From contig JANQNX010000008.1 of NCBI GenBank assembly GCA_028279365.1, positions 1-51,643 on the forward strand: DNA of 51,643 nt. Reading direction: 5' to 3'. Under the pieces are notes generated by a model, which had not been told where the DNA came from, did no database searches, and worked only from the letters and a program-made list of their open reading frames with translations. A program made the translations under genes and the position numbers. The stretch comes from Gammaproteobacteria bacterium (lineage in GTDB: Bacteria > Pseudomonadota > Gammaproteobacteria > Eutrophobiales > Eutrophobiaceae). Positions 38,349-48,481 of this stretch are shown piece by piece; position 1 is the stretch's first letter; each line of letters begins with the position of its first letter.

Positions 38349-40015
38349 TGTGTCATCAACCGTTTTAATGCTTCTGCATCAAGATAACGCCAGGGCAAGG
38401 AGCTAAGCTCGTTGTTTACATCAAAATCTTGCCACTGTTTGAAAAAAATACGGTATTCATCGTGTGTCATCTCCAAGCCTGAGTCATTGGTATGTGAGGC
38501 GAGTATCTCTGAGATTCGTTCGGCTGGTTCAGCTGATATCAGTGACTGCAATAAATCCGTCACCAATACCTCGATATCGGCACTGTGTAATAGTGACGGT
38601 ATCGCACGCACCAGTATCTGTTCCGCTGACACCTGTTGTAATTCAACCCCCCATTGTTGTATCTGCTCCGCAAGGCGATCCAGTTCGCCGATTAATGCTT
38701 TGTTCAGATGATACGTAACCGGCACCAGGATCGGGCGTTGCACGATAGAATTCGTCTGCTGTTGTTCCAGCAATAGTGCTTTTGCAAACAGTATTCGAGT
38801 CCTGGCGACATCGATCAATACCGGTTGCTGCCCCAAATGCGCAATCACATATGCGCCATCTAACAGCCTGATAAACTCTGTCGTGTGCTGTTTCTCCGAT
38901 TCATAGAACAAAGCCTGCGATTGCGGTTTACTTACATAATGAGTATTAGATTCCTGAACCACACTTTCATTATTCTCAGGCATTGACTGTTGTTCGCTAT
39001 GTTCAAACAGACCCTGTTCATTTCTTGAAAACGCATTGCTGAGGCTGGTAAAGATCAAGTCATGCACATTACGCCCGTTGGCGAACCTGACTTCTGATTT
39101 TGCCGGATGGACATTGATATCAACCTGCTTTGGATCAATCTGTAAAAAGAGCACAAAACTGGGGAAACGACCGATATCCAGCTGCTCCTGATAAGCCAAT
39201 CTGATGGCATGGCTGACATGCTTATCCTGAACCAGTCTGTTGTTCACATAAAAATACTGTCGATCTGATTGGCTACGAGCAACCGCATTTAAACCCAACC
39301 ATCCCGACAAGCTCATAGCGTCAAAATTCTCATGCAGACTCAAACTATTCTCAACAAACTGACGACCACAGATATCCTGCACTCGCTGTATTGGGTTATC
39401 CTGATAGGCCTGATAGTGAAATAACGGCTGCCCATCCTGTTTTACGATAAAGGTAATATGGTGATGACTGAGCGCAATCGCCTTGATCAATGCATGAATA
39501 TGCAAGGATTCTGTACGATCGGTTTTAAGGAACTTACGTCTGGCGGGCGTCGTCGCAAATAGATCACGTACTTCGACAGTGGTGCCTTGTTCATGCGCCG
39601 CGGGTTTTGTATCGCAATCATTATCTATTTGCCAACCACTATCGTCGTGTTGCTGCCGGGATATCATACTGAAGCGCGAGACCGATGCGATACTTGGGAT
39701 CGCTTCTCCTCTGAAACCCATGCTAGCAATCTGGTTTAAATCAGAAAATTGACTCAACTTGCTGGTTGCATGCGGCTGCATAGCAAGATGTAAATCATCC
39801 CGATGGATCCCCTGGCCATTATCGGTGACACGAATTAAGCCCACCCCGGCTTTTTCGATATCGATCACAATCCGATTGGCTGCGGCATCAATACTATTTT
39901 CAATTAGTTCCTTAACCACTGAAGCGGGACGCTCAATGACTTCGCCAGCCGCAATTTGATTGGCGACGTGTTCTGGAAGGGGATGAATGCGGGGAAAACT
40001 TACGGCATCTGACAT
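38345..40015 (-). CDS. mutL: DNA mismatch repair protein MutL
   Basis: A 556-residue GHKL-ATPase that links MutS mismatch recognition to downstream repair. The N-terminal ATPase motifs are complete: ELIENSIDAAANR, DNGQGI, MGFRGEAIPSIASVSRF and GTTVEVRDLFATTPARRKFLK. A linker of low conservation (~330-370) and a C-terminal dimerisation domain follow. It is somewhat shorter than E. coli MutL (615). No metal-binding endonuclease motif DQHA(X)2E(X)4E is seen, consistent with a MutH-type or nuclease-lacking system. It lies 44 bases after the amidase gene and overlaps miaA. Confidence 0.97.
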   Translation of the reverse strand: MSDAVSFPRIHPLPEHVANQIAAGEVIERPASVVKELIENSIDAAANRIVIDIEKAGVGLIRVTDNGQGIHRDDLHLAMQPHATSKLSQFSDLNQIASMGFRGEAIPSIASVSRFSMISRQQHDDSGWQIDNDCDTKPAAHEQGTTVEVRDLFATTPARRKFLKTDRTESLHIHALIKAIALSHHHITFIVKQDGQPLFHYQAYQDNPIQRVQDICGRQFVENSLSLHENFDAMSLSGWLGLNAVARSQSDRQYFYVNNRLVQDKHVSHAIRLAYQEQLDIGRFPSFVLFLQIDPKQVDINVHPAKSEVRFANGRNVHDLIFTSLSNAFSRNEQGLFEHSEQQSMPENNESVVQESNTHYVSKPQSQALFYESEKQHTTEFIRLLDGAYVIAHLGQQPVLIDVARTRILFAKALLLEQQQTNSIVQRPILVPVTYHLNKALIGELDRLAEQIQQWGVELQQVSAEQILVRAIPSLLHSADIEVLVTDLLQSLISAEPAERISEILASHTNDSGLEMTHDEYRIFFKQWQDFDVNNELSSLPWRYLDAEALKRLMTQ

Positions 40016-40059
40016 GCGCGATATGATACGGCAGCCAACCTCAAGTCAACAGTATCAGT

Positions 40060-41364
40060 TTATGTGCCGCTGCTTCCGGGTATGCTAATAGTCTGGCCTA
40101 CGCGAACCAGATCTCCTTTCAGACCGTTGTATTGTCGCAGACTATCGGTGCTAACCTTATATTGCTGGGCGATGGTAGATAGTGTCTCACCACGGGAGAT
40201 GATGTGTTTTCTGGAAGCCAGCAACGTCCCTTCTGGCGCAAACTCTCTAAAATAGCCGTGTAAGCCAGCTACAATCGCATTGGCCATTTTGGTTTGGTGT
40301 TGGCTACTCAACAGTTTTCTTTCTTCATCAGGATTAGAAATAAACGCTGTTTCAACCAGAATCGATGGGATATCCGGCGACTTCAACACGGCAAACCCTG
40401 CCGACTGCACAGTGCGCTTATGGACTTTACCAACACCCTTGAGGCCTTTTAGGACGCGTTCGGCAATATCAATACTGGCCTCTAAACTCGCTGTTTGTGA
40501 TAAATCCAATAGCACTGAAGCAAGGACATCATCTTTATTATCCAGGCTAACACCACCAATCAAGTCGGAGGCGTTTTCAGATTCTGCTAACCAACGGGCT
40601 GCCTCACTACTGGCACCACGTTGCGACAACACATATACCGATGAACCGTGCACGCGACGGTCACGAAACGCATCTGCATGTATCGAAATGAATAAGTCGG
40701 CCCGTTGCTCACGAGCTTTCTCAATACGTCGACGCAATGGCATGTAGTAATCACCGGTGCGTACCATCACCGCCTTCATGCCACGTTCTTTATTAATCGT
40801 ATCGTGAAGGCGTTTGGCAATCTTCAGCACCACATCTTTTTCGTACGTCCCGCTCGGGCCTTTTGCGCCCGGGTCTTCACCACCATGACCGGCATCAAGT
40901 GCAATGATCACGTCACGCGGACGGTTTGCCGCAGTGACCTCTTGCTCAATATTCACTATCTTGTTGGTGTCTTCGTTATCTTTACCGTAAAGATCGACCA
41001 CCAGGCGATGACCATAATGTTTATTGGGCTTAAGCTGGAAGCTCTTAAACTTCACAAACTTTTTTAAATCCAGTACCACGCGTAAATCATGTTGGTTACG
41101 CGTGGCAGAACGAATGCGTTGCAGAAATTTATCTTCACTGCCCGGCTGGGTCAGTGTTTTATCAATCGAGGAATCTTTTAAGTCAATGACGGTTCGGTAC
41201 GGCTCGGTCAATAAGCTAAGCGTATGCTCCACCGGCTCGCTGACATCGAACACCACGCGTGTACTATCGGGCGCGGCCCAGACACGAATATTTTCTATTT
41301 TCGCTGCGTGGCTATACGTCGAAAACAGAAAAAATAATAAAAAATTTAATAACAAATACCGCAT
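40060..41364 (-). CDS. N-acetylmuramoyl-L-alanine amidase (AmiB/AmiC type) with AMIN and LysM domains
   Basis: A 434-residue periplasmic cell-separation amidase that cleaves the lactyl-peptide bond of peptidoglycan. A signal peptide (~1-20, ends SHA) is followed by an AMIN domain (~22-125), a zinc amidase_3 domain (~150-375: DAGHGGEDPGAKG, SIHADAFRD, LVETAFISNP) and one C-terminal LysM repeat (ISRGETLSTIAQQYKVSTDS). The AMIN domain normally targets the septum, and EnvC/NlpD-type activators would switch it on. The position between tsaE and mutL is the standard place of amiB. The 143-base gap to tsaE probably holds its own promoter. Confidence 0.94.
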   Translation of the reverse strand: MRYLLLNFLLFFLFSTYSHAAKIENIRVWAAPDSTRVVFDVSEPVEHTLSLLTEPYRTVIDLKDSSIDKTLTQPGSEDKFLQRIRSATRNQHDLRVVLDLKKFVKFKSFQLKPNKHYGHRLVVDLYGKDNEDTNKIVNIEQEVTAANRPRDVIIALDAGHGGEDPGAKGPSGTYEKDVVLKIAKRLHDTINKERGMKAVMVRTGDYYMPLRRRIEKAREQRADLFISIHADAFRDRRVHGSSVYVLSQRGASSEAARWLAESENASDLIGGVSLDNKDDVLASVLLDLSQTASLEASIDIAERVLKGLKGVGKVHKRTVQSAGFAVLKSPDIPSILVETAFISNPDEERKLLSSQHQTKMANAIVAGLHGYFREFAPEGTLLASRKHIISRGETLSTIAQQYKVSTDSLRQYNGLKGDLVRVGQTISIPGSSGT

Positions 41365-41507
41365 GACAGAAAGCCTGATTCGTCACCTGTTAATTCAGTG
41401 TTTTAGCTGTATCTGCGATAATTTCAAGTTTTCTTTAAAAAATCAAGCTATATGTTTGTTTTTTATGATGAATAAATCGTAACTTAATGATAATTATTGG
41501 ATGAAAA

Positions 41508-41966
41508 TTATGCCGAAAATTGTAACTGACGGGCACTTTGTTTAGCTTCGTTTGAATTTGTTGTAAATGTTAACTTTCGACTACTACCATTTTGCACAAT
41601 ATTGATGCTGATAGAGGGTTCAGGGAGTATTGCACTAGCTTTCTCTGGCCATTCAAAAAAACAAATAGCATTCTCGCTAAAATAGTCGCGTATGCCCAGC
41701 GCCTCCAATTCTTCGGGATCGTTTAGCCGATACAGATCAAAGTGGTATATATCATTGTTTTTTATACAATAATTCTCAACCAGCGTATAGGTCGGGCTTT
41801 TTACATTGCCGCTATGTCCCAGTGCTCTTAGAAACCCACGTACCAATGTTGTTTTGCCCGCGCCCAAGTTACCGGATAGAAACACAATATCCTCACTATT
41901 GGCATACTCCGCCAATGCGGCGCCAAATGCCTCCATGGATTTGGCTGACGCGATTTCATACTCCAT
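41508..41966 (-). CDS. tsaE: tRNA threonylcarbamoyladenosine biosynthesis ATPase TsaE
   Basis: A 152-residue ATPase needed with TsaB and TsaD for the t6A37 modification of ANN-reading tRNAs. The P-loop GNLGAGKTTLVRGFLRALG (~33-51), SPTYTLVENY and HFDLYRL are all conserved, as is the FFEWPEKA segment. It starts two bases after the nnr stop, as in E. coli, implying co-translation. Confidence 0.97.
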   Translation of the reverse strand: MEYEIASAKSMEAFGAALAEYANSEDIVFLSGNLGAGKTTLVRGFLRALGHSGNVKSPTYTLVENYCIKNNDIYHFDLYRLNDPEELEALGIRDYFSENAICFFEWPEKASAILPEPSISINIVQNGSSRKLTFTTNSNEAKQSARQLQFSA

Positions 41967-41968
41967 CG

Positions 41969-43456
41969 TTATTGGTTAACCAGCTTGCGCAAATGCGGCA
42001 TTAAATCCAACGCCAACAAACCTCGTTCACCGACCACAGAAGCATGATCGGCCGCCGAGGCATGCAGACAGACGCCCAGTTTTACCGCATCATCAATATC
42101 CAGCCCTTGTGCAACTAAGCCCGCAATCACACCGGTCAAGACATCGCCCATGCCGCCGGAAGACATGCCCGGATTACCGGCATCACAAATAGAGATATTG
42201 CCAGTGGTGTCAGCAATCAAACTACCACTGCCTTTTAATACAACAGGACCGGAAAATTGCTGATGTAATGTTGATATCGACTCAAAGCGATTAGCCTGAA
42301 TCGTTTTTGTATCGGTTTGTAATAACCTTGCCGCTTCTCCCGGATGCGGTGTCAGCACCCATTTTGCAGATTTGCGTGGGTCTTCCGCCAGCAGATTCAA
42401 CGCATCGGCATCAATCACTAATGGGCATTCACTTTCCAATACTCGCCCCATTAACAGCTGAGCCCACTCAGAGCGCCCCAAACCGGGACCAATCGCAACG
42501 ACATTGGTCCGCTTAATTAATGGCATTAACTCATTTAATGTCTCAACGCCATGCGACATGATCTCAGGCCTGACCGCAGTCAGCATAGCGGCATGTGCTG
42601 ATCGTGTCGCAACACTGACCAAACCGGCCCCCACTCTGGCTGCTGCTTCTGCCGCCATTCTGGCAGCACCGATAAAACCAAAATCACCCCCTACCACCAG
42701 CACATGACCAAACTCACCTTTATGAGCGTTGCGTTGTCTGGGCGGGAGACAATGCTGAAACTGTGACAATTCGATACGCGTTGCGGCAGGTTTTCCGACA
42801 TTATTATATGCCTCATCAGGCACATCCAAATCAGCAAACCGAATCGTGCCCGTATGTTCAGAGCCATCATTGGTAAACATTCCCTTTTTTAAACCGATGA
42901 AGGTACAAGTCAGATCGGCCTTCACCGCGACATTCATGACAATACCCGTATCGGCATGGAGACCGGAAGGAATATCAATGGCGACAATCGGCAGCATACA
43001 ATCATTAATCTGCGCTATGGCCTCGGCGAAATGCCCTTCTATATTGCGGTCGAGTCCGGTGCCAAATATCGCATCGACGACCACATCCGCGTCATTCAGT
43101 TGATTTGGTTCAAATGCTTGCGCCTCACCATTGGCTGATAGGAAGGCTTCATAGGCAGTTTTGGCATCGCCTGTTAATTGATTGGGCTCGATTAAATAAC
43201 CGACATTAACTTGTTTATTATCCTCCAGTGCCAGACGGGCTAATTCATAACCGTCACCAGCATTATTTCCCGCGCCGCAGATGACCGTAATGGATATTGC
43301 ATCAGGATAGGACTCAACCAGGGAATCATAGGAAAACTTTGCCGCGCGCTGCATCAGTTCGTAACCGGGTACGCCCAATTCTTCGATAGTCACACGATCC
43401 AGCTCTCTCACCTGTGTGACTGAATAAAGTGCATCAGGCAATGTGTGATCAGACAT
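41969..43456 (-). CDS. nnr: Bifunctional NAD(P)H-hydrate repair enzyme
   Basis: A 495-residue two-domain protein. The N-terminal YjeF_N domain (~1-220; ICGAGNNAGDGYELARLALE, VVDAIFGTGLDR) epimerises damaged NAD(P)HX. The C-terminal ribokinase-like ADP-dependent dehydratase domain (~230-495; KGEFGHVLVVGGDFG, VLTPHPGEAARLL, GNPGMSSGGMGDVLTG) restores NAD(P)H. It lies 11 bases downstream of orn and two bases from tsaE. Confidence 0.96.
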   Translation of the reverse strand: MSDHTLPDALYSVTQVRELDRVTIEELGVPGYELMQRAAKFSYDSLVESYPDAISITVICGAGNNAGDGYELARLALEDNKQVNVGYLIEPNQLTGDAKTAYEAFLSANGEAQAFEPNQLNDADVVVDAIFGTGLDRNIEGHFAEAIAQINDCMLPIVAIDIPSGLHADTGIVMNVAVKADLTCTFIGLKKGMFTNDGSEHTGTIRFADLDVPDEAYNNVGKPAATRIELSQFQHCLPPRQRNAHKGEFGHVLVVGGDFGFIGAARMAAEAAARVGAGLVSVATRSAHAAMLTAVRPEIMSHGVETLNELMPLIKRTNVVAIGPGLGRSEWAQLLMGRVLESECPLVIDADALNLLAEDPRKSAKWVLTPHPGEAARLLQTDTKTIQANRFESISTLHQQFSGPVVLKGSGSLIADTTGNISICDAGNPGMSSGGMGDVLTGVIAGLVAQGLDIDDAVKLGVCLHASAADHASVVGERGLLALDLMPHLRKLVNQ

Positions 43457-43467
43457 CAGGATTCTGT

Positions 43468-44010
43468 CTAACAGTTAAAAAAATGCTCTCGATAGTATTT
43501 CAGTTCAGCAATCGAATCACGGATATCATCCAGCGCCAGATGCGAACTGTTCTTTTCGAAACCCATTTTATCGGGTGCCCAGCGGCTGACCATTTCCTTA
43601 ACCGAACTCACATCCAGATTGCGATAATGAAAATAACTTTCAAGATTTGGCATTAAACGGTGCATAAAACGTCTATCCTGGCATATACTATTGCCACACA
43701 TTGGTGATTTTCCTGCGGGTATCAACTTTTTCAGGAATTCCAGTGTCATACTCTCTGCTTCAGCAACACTGTACTGACTGTTCTTGATTCGCTCTACCAG
43801 ACCGGATTGGTTATGTTGTCTCGTATTCCATTCATCCATCTTATCCAGTACCTCATCGGGCTGGTAAATGGCGACCACGGGTCCCTCTTCAATCAGGTTA
43901 AGTTGCGAATCGGTGACGATGGTCGCGATCTCAATAATCAGGTCATTGTCTGTATCAAGCCCGGTCATTTCCAGATCGATCCAGATGAGGTTATTTTCGG
44001 ATTGTGACAT
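43468..44010 (-). CDS. orn: Oligoribonuclease
   Basis: A 180-residue DEDDh 3'-5' exonuclease that degrades dinucleotides and ends RNA and c-di-GMP turnover. Motifs: [10 protein letters not shown] (Exo I), the Exo II region [20 protein letters not shown], and [11 protein letters not shown] (Exo III). The length is typical. It is the first gene of the minus-strand housekeeping block and is divergent from the M48 protease gene. Confidence 0.97.
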   Translation of the reverse strand: MSQSENNLIWIDLEMTGLDTDNDLIIEIATIVTDSQLNLIEEGPVVAIYQPDEVLDKMDEWNTRQHNQSGLVERIKNSQYSVAEAESMTLEFLKKLIPAGKSPMCGNSICQDRRFMHRLMPNLESYFHYRNLDVSSVKEMVSRWAPDKMGFEKNSSHLALDDIRDSIAELKYYREHFFNC

Positions 44011-44132
44011 GATACATCCAGTTAAAAATTGAATTATTAATTGTAAACACTATTTAAAGTATATGAACATAATTAATAACGGCTTTTTGACAAATCTCTT
44101 GAAAAAAGAGCCGTTTAGGAGACAGTGAACAC

Positions 44133-45377
44133 GTGAATTCATTTTCCATAATATTCCTGGCGTTTCTTGCGGCCAGTATCATCACGCAGTGGGTGTTAGT
44201 GCAACGCCACGTCAAACACATTCGTGAGAACCGAAAAGAAGTGCCGCCGGATTTCAGCGACAAGATTCCGGTGGAATCGCATCATAAAGCGGCTGACTAT
44301 ACCCAGGCTAAGGTCAAAACCGGACTGGCTGAACTGATCGTCGGTACCGTGTTTATCTTAATCTGGACCCTGGGTGGCGGTCTGCAATTTGTCGATAACT
44401 ATGTACGCTCATTGGGCCAATCCGAAATCATCGGCGGTACGATCTTCATCATTGCTGTCTTCCTGATTATGACGATTATCGATATTCCCATGTCGCTCTA
44501 TCGTACGTTTAAGCTAGAACAATCGTTTGGCTTTAATAAAATGACGCCAAAGTTATTTTTTATCGACATGATTAAAAATGGCGCTGTTGCACTCGTCATC
44601 GGTGCACCACTCATTTTATTCGTACTGTGGCTCATGGAAAACAGCGGCAGTCTTTGGTGGTTATATGTCTGGGCAACCTGGCTAGGATTTAGTCTGTTAA
44701 TGATGTGGGGGTATCCAGCTTTTATCGCACCGTTATTTAATAAATTTCGTCCACTGGAAAATGAAGAACTCAGAACACGTATTGAAAACCTGTTAGATCG
44801 CAATGGCTTTAAAAGCCAGGGCATCTTCGTCATGGATGGCTCGACTCGCTCTACGCATGGTAATGCTTACTTCACCGGACTGGGTGCAAACAAACGTATC
44901 GTCTTTTTCGATACCTTAATCGATGAACTAAGCTACGATGAAATTGAAGCAGTACTCGCGCATGAGTTAGGCCACTTTAAATGTAACCATATTAAAAAAC
45001 GTATTAGTGTTTTAGGCACTGTGTTTTTAATTGGTCTTGGTATCCTCGGCTGGTTAATCACGCAATCCTGGTTCTTTAACAGTCTGGGCGTTAGCATCGA
45101 ATCGGACTACATGGCATTGATGCTATTTATGATCGCGTCACCGGCTTTTACGTTCTTTTTACAGCCATTGTTCTCATCCATTTCGCGACAGCATGAGTTT
45201 GAAGCGGATGATTTTGCGGCCTCTCAGGCGCAAACCGAAAACCTGATTACTGCGCTGGTCAATCTTTACCGCGAGAATGCGAATACCTTAACACCAGATC
45301 CACTTTACTCAGCATTTCATGACTCGCACCCGCCAGCACCGATACGTATCGCACATCTGAAAAACAAATTTGCATGA
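44133..45377 (+). CDS. M48 family metalloprotease, Ste24-like
   Basis: A 414-residue inner-membrane zinc protease of the CAAX-protease-1/Ste24 type. Several transmembrane helices (~1-20, 70-90, 100-130, 150-205) precede the zinc motif HELGHFKCNH, followed by two helices and the conserved EFEADDFAA (third zinc ligand Glu). The start is a GTG at 44133 with AGGAG about eleven bases upstream. Bacterial members act in membrane-protein quality control, but the natural substrate here is unknown. Its stop overlaps the next gene by four bases. Confidence 0.92.
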   Translation: MNSFSIIFLAFLAASIITQWVLVQRHVKHIRENRKEVPPDFSDKIPVESHHKAADYTQAKVKTGLAELIVGTVFILIWTLGGGLQFVDNYVRSLGQSEIIGGTIFIIAVFLIMTIIDIPMSLYRTFKLEQSFGFNKMTPKLFFIDMIKNGAVALVIGAPLILFVLWLMENSGSLWWLYVWATWLGFSLLMMWGYPAFIAPLFNKFRPLENEELRTRIENLLDRNGFKSQGIFVMDGSTRSTHGNAYFTGLGANKRIVFFDTLIDELSYDEIEAVLAHELGHFKCNHIKKRISVLGTVFLIGLGILGWLITQSWFFNSLGVSIESDYMALMLFMIASPAFTFFLQPLFSSISRQHEFEADDFAASQAQTENLITALVNLYRENANTLTPDPLYSAFHDSHPPAPIRIAHLKNKFA

Positions 45378-45664
45378 GACCCATGTTGCGAATCATCATG
45401 ACGTGCTGTTTATTATTTAGCAGCACGTCATTATTCGCATTCGATTTGGAAAATGGTAAAGCACTGCATGATGAAAACTGTGTGCGTTGTCATACCGACA
45501 AACTCTACACCAGCGACAAAGCCAAAATAACGAGTTATGAAAAATTACATGCGCGGGTACGTCAATGTGAGCTGATGGCAGAGTTAACCTGGTTTGATGA
45601 TGAAATCGATGATGTGACAGCATACATCAACGCTAACTTTTATCGTTTCGAGATTAGTAAATAA
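45374..45664 (+). CDS. Small exported monohaem cytochrome c
   Basis: A 96-residue periplasmic protein with a signal peptide (ends SLFA-FD), then a haem motif CVRCH (Cys36, Cys39, His40) and a short cytochrome c fold (GKALHDENCVRCHTDKLY, DVTAYINANFYRF). A distal Met ligand is not obvious; MAELTWF is one candidate. Its ATG overlaps the M48 protease stop (ATGA), so the two are co-translated. Probably an electron carrier or sensor; its partner is unknown. Confidence 0.9.
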   Translation: MRPMLRIIMTCCLLFSSTSLFAFDLENGKALHDENCVRCHTDKLYTSDKAKITSYEKLHARVRQCELMAELTWFDDEIDDVTAYINANFYRFEISK

Positions 45665-45770
45665 ACATCACTATCTGATTAAAAAAAGGAAGTTTTCTCT
45701 TATGCATTCGCTAAGAACCTATAACTGTTTATCCTACATAGTGCCTACTACGCACACTTAGGCATTTACC

Positions 45771-46148
45771 ATGCATCAAACACCAACAGAATTCATGGAG
45801 CTATATTTAAGCAATGGCTATGATCTTGAGGCCACCCTTGAATTAGTAGATGACGAAGCTATCTATTTCTTTAGCAATAAATCTGCTCACTTAGGAAAAG
45901 AAGAAGTAGGTGCAGCGATAAAGAAAAACTTTGACACTATTAAGGACGATACTTACCAAATTAATAATCTTACCTGGCTCTCTGAAACTGCTGATTTGGC
46001 TGTTTGTGTTTATGATTTTTCATGGTCAGGACTCATTGATGGCAAAGAGGTTTTAGGTTCAGGACGAGGCACTTCTGTGATTAAGAAACATCTTCAATCA
46101 TGGAGAGTGATACATGAACATCTCAGTCAGGGACATTTTCGCGCCTAA
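45771..46148 (+). CDS. SnoaL/NTF2-like domain protein
   Basis: A 125-residue cytoplasmic protein with the alpha-plus-beta cone pattern of the NTF2/SnoaL superfamily: an N-terminal helix (TPTEFMELYLSNGYDLEATL), strands around EAIYFFSNKSAHLGKEEVG and the final HEHLSQGHF typical of DUF4440-like members. The superfamily includes ligand-binding proteins, isomerases and other enzymes, so function cannot be inferred. It appears monocistronic; no clear ribosome site. Confidence 0.75.
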   Translation: MHQTPTEFMELYLSNGYDLEATLELVDDEAIYFFSNKSAHLGKEEVGAAIKKNFDTIKDDTYQINNLTWLSETADLAVCVYDFSWSGLIDGKEVLGSGRGTSVIKKHLQSWRVIHEHLSQGHFRA

Positions 46149-46263
46149 CAAAGCGCTGATAGAGACTTGCCCAGGCTTCGTTTAAGTAAACCCAGGTAGT
46201 AGAGTAAAGTTTATCAATTAGATAGGCTAACTTTTTTCATGTTTTATTATTAAACATGCTGGG

Positions 46264-47007
46264 CTAAGATAATTTCGGTTTAAGAAATCGTCGACGCTTT
46301 TCTTGCCACCAAAGACGAAAGATCATATCGAAAATACAATAGCCAGCGGACAATGTACCTCGTATGGTGCCACTGATCTTTGAACGACCAAGGCGCTTGA
46401 TACTGGAGACAGCAACTTCGCTTATATTAAGCTGTTGTTGTATAGCCTTAACCTGCATTTCTACCGTCCAACCATAATGACGATCACGCATATCAAGTTT
46501 TTTCAGGCTATCAAAACGTATTGCGCGAAAAGGGCCTAAATCACTTACCGGATATTGCCATAGATATTGCATCAGCTTACTGGCTAAGTGATTGCCAATT
46601 ATCTGTTGTGGCGTCAGTGAGCCTGTTTGACACTGGCCTTTCGTCCTTGAACCGATGACCAACTCATGACCATTTATAATTTCATCTAATAAACGAAACA
46701 CTTCATCAACAACGACAGAACGATCCGCGTCAACAAAAACAATAATGTCGGTATATTTTATCTCCGCCAGTGCCTTTAAACAGGCGGCACCATAGCCGCG
46801 CTCTAGCTCGTATACCACATCTGCTCCAGATGTTTTAGCAAGTAAAGCGGTGTTATCCTTGGAGCCATTATCACAAACAATAATCTCATCAATAACAGAG
46901 GAATAATCTGAATTTTTTAAGTCAATGAGAGACTTAATAACGATGCCAATACTGGCAGCCTCATCCAGGGCGGGAATAACAACGGAGATTCTTTGCTTTT
47001 GATACAT
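46264..47007 (-). CDS. Family 2 glycosyltransferase, dolichol-phosphate-mannose-synthase-like
   Basis: A 247-residue cytoplasmic or peripheral GT2 enzyme. Conserved elements: VVIPALDEAASIGIVIKSL, CDNGSKDNT, the DxD metal site in FVDADRS, and the acceptor-side SDLGPFRAIR then YGWTVEMQVKA. Such enzymes transfer a sugar from a nucleotide donor to a polyprenyl phosphate. It is divergent from a GT-C membrane glycosyltransferase (47118), which would use the lipid-linked sugar. A role in envelope glycan building is inferred. Confidence 0.88.
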   Translation of the reverse strand: MYQKQRISVVIPALDEAASIGIVIKSLIDLKNSDYSSVIDEIIVCDNGSKDNTALLAKTSGADVVYELERGYGAACLKALAEIKYTDIIVFVDADRSVVVDEVFRLLDEIINGHELVIGSRTKGQCQTGSLTPQQIIGNHLASKLMQYLWQYPVSDLGPFRAIRFDSLKKLDMRDRHYGWTVEMQVKAIQQQLNISEVAVSSIKRLGRSKISGTIRGTLSAGYCIFDMIFRLWWQEKRRRFLKPKLS

Positions 47008-47117
47008 ACAACTTTTACATATTTACGGAAATTTAATCGAAGGCCTTTAACTTTAAGAGCTGCCAACGCTGTTATGATTGCTGCTGATCTGATTAGTTCA
47101 AGACATTTAAAATTTAA

Positions 47118-48440
47118 GTGAACGTTATTAACCAAAATAAGCAGTTTTATTCGCAGATAAATCGCTTGTCTTTAGCCGGACTGGTATCAGCCTGTGCCTA
47201 TGCTTATCTTGCCTGGCAATCACAACATTACGGTCAAGCAGATTTATTCGATCTTTATTTAAGCTGTGGCGTGGCGGCCACAGTCAGTCTATTTGTCTGG
47301 TGTCATTACCATAACCAAAACAAGGTCATTTCCATTTCAAGCTTATTGCTTTGGGCCTTTATTTTTCGCGCAATGGGAGTTTTCAGCGTTCCCGTTCTGG
47401 AAGATGATTTTTATCGTTACCTTTGGGATGCTTATCGTTTTATCAATGATGGTTCACCCTATAATCAAGCACCAGCGGATTTCTTTGACGTTGAATTAGA
47501 TAAACGTTTTGAAGATATCCTCAGCAATATTAATTATCCTGAAATCCCGACGGTTTATGCACCGGTATTACAATGGCTCTTTGCTTTATGTTACTTGATT
47601 GCCCCGGGTGAGGTCTGGCCTCTGCAGGCCATATTGGCATTATGTGATTACACGCTGGTCTGCATATTATTGCGTTTAGCACCGGCGAAGTACGTCCTGC
47701 TGTATGCTTGGAACCCGCTTATTATTAAAGAATTTGCTTTTACCGCTCACCCGGATGTGCTTGGCGTATTATTCCTGTTCGCTGCCCTGCTTGTTTTTAG
47801 AAAACGGTTATTCGTTGCCGCTGTGTTATTAGGTCTGGCTGTCACCAGTAAGATATTTGCGATTGTTATTGCGCCACTATTGCCGCTGTTTAACTGGCGT
47901 GCCTGGATAGTTTTTATTACCACCTGCCTTGTCGTTAGCCTGCCATTTCTCAATGACTTTGTGCAGATGACTTCCGGCCTGCGCTCTATGGCCGAGCTAT
48001 GGCTATTCAATGCACCCGTCTATTTCACCCTACTCTACTTGGTACCGCCGTTTTGGTTGAAGATGATGATGTTGACGGTATTTACCAGCCTGTGGTGTGC
48101 CTACGCCTGGAAATACATATATCAAGATAAAAGCAAAACGATTCCCCGTGGCGATATTCTTTTCGGGCTGTTGCTGCTTTGTATCCCTGTCGCCAATCCC
48201 TGGTATTTTGTCTGGATATTAGCCTTTGCAGTCATCTATCCCAGTTATTGGGCCTGGGTTTCGTCTTTGGCCGTTTTGCTGTCTTATATTATTGGGTTAA
48301 ATATCGATCAGCCCGGACTGGAACCCTATCAGCAACCTCTATGGGCCATTACGTTGGAATATAGTCTGATTTTCCTGGCCCTCATAATTGATGTTTATCC
48401 AGACAGATTAAAAATAATGACCCCGCGAAAAAAAACCTGA
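47118..48440 (+). CDS. GT-C type polytopic glycosyltransferase, probable polyprenyl-phosphate-sugar user
   Basis: A 440-residue inner-membrane protein with about ten to twelve transmembrane helices. The first extracytoplasmic loop carries EDDFYRYLWDAYRFINDGSPYNQAP, shown here as EDDFYRYLWD and DGSPYNQAP, the acidic signature of GT-C mannosyltransferases that use polyprenyl-phosphate sugars. The start is a GTG at 47118. Together with the divergent GT2 gene it would transfer a sugar to an envelope acceptor on the periplasmic side. The sugar and acceptor are unknown. Confidence 0.82.
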   Translation: MNVINQNKQFYSQINRLSLAGLVSACAYAYLAWQSQHYGQADLFDLYLSCGVAATVSLFVWCHYHNQNKVISISSLLLWAFIFRAMGVFSVPVLEDDFYRYLWDAYRFINDGSPYNQAPADFFDVELDKRFEDILSNINYPEIPTVYAPVLQWLFALCYLIAPGEVWPLQAILALCDYTLVCILLRLAPAKYVLLYAWNPLIIKEFAFTAHPDVLGVLFLFAALLVFRKRLFVAAVLLGLAVTSKIFAIVIAPLLPLFNWRAWIVFITTCLVVSLPFLNDFVQMTSGLRSMAELWLFNAPVYFTLLYLVPPFWLKMMMLTVFTSLWCAYAWKYIYQDKSKTIPRGDILFGLLLLCIPVANPWYFVWILAFAVIYPSYWAWVSSLAVLLSYIIGLNIDQPGLEPYQQPLWAITLEYSLIFLALIIDVYPDRLKIMTPRKKT

Positions 48441-48481
48441 GGCCGATTACAGTCTCAAGTTTTGTAGTTATAAATCATTAA

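Noticed and set aside
41484..41500. Fur-like AATGATAATTATT between tsaE and the amidase gene
   Set aside because: Only half of a Fur palindrome is present and neither neighbouring gene has an iron-related role.
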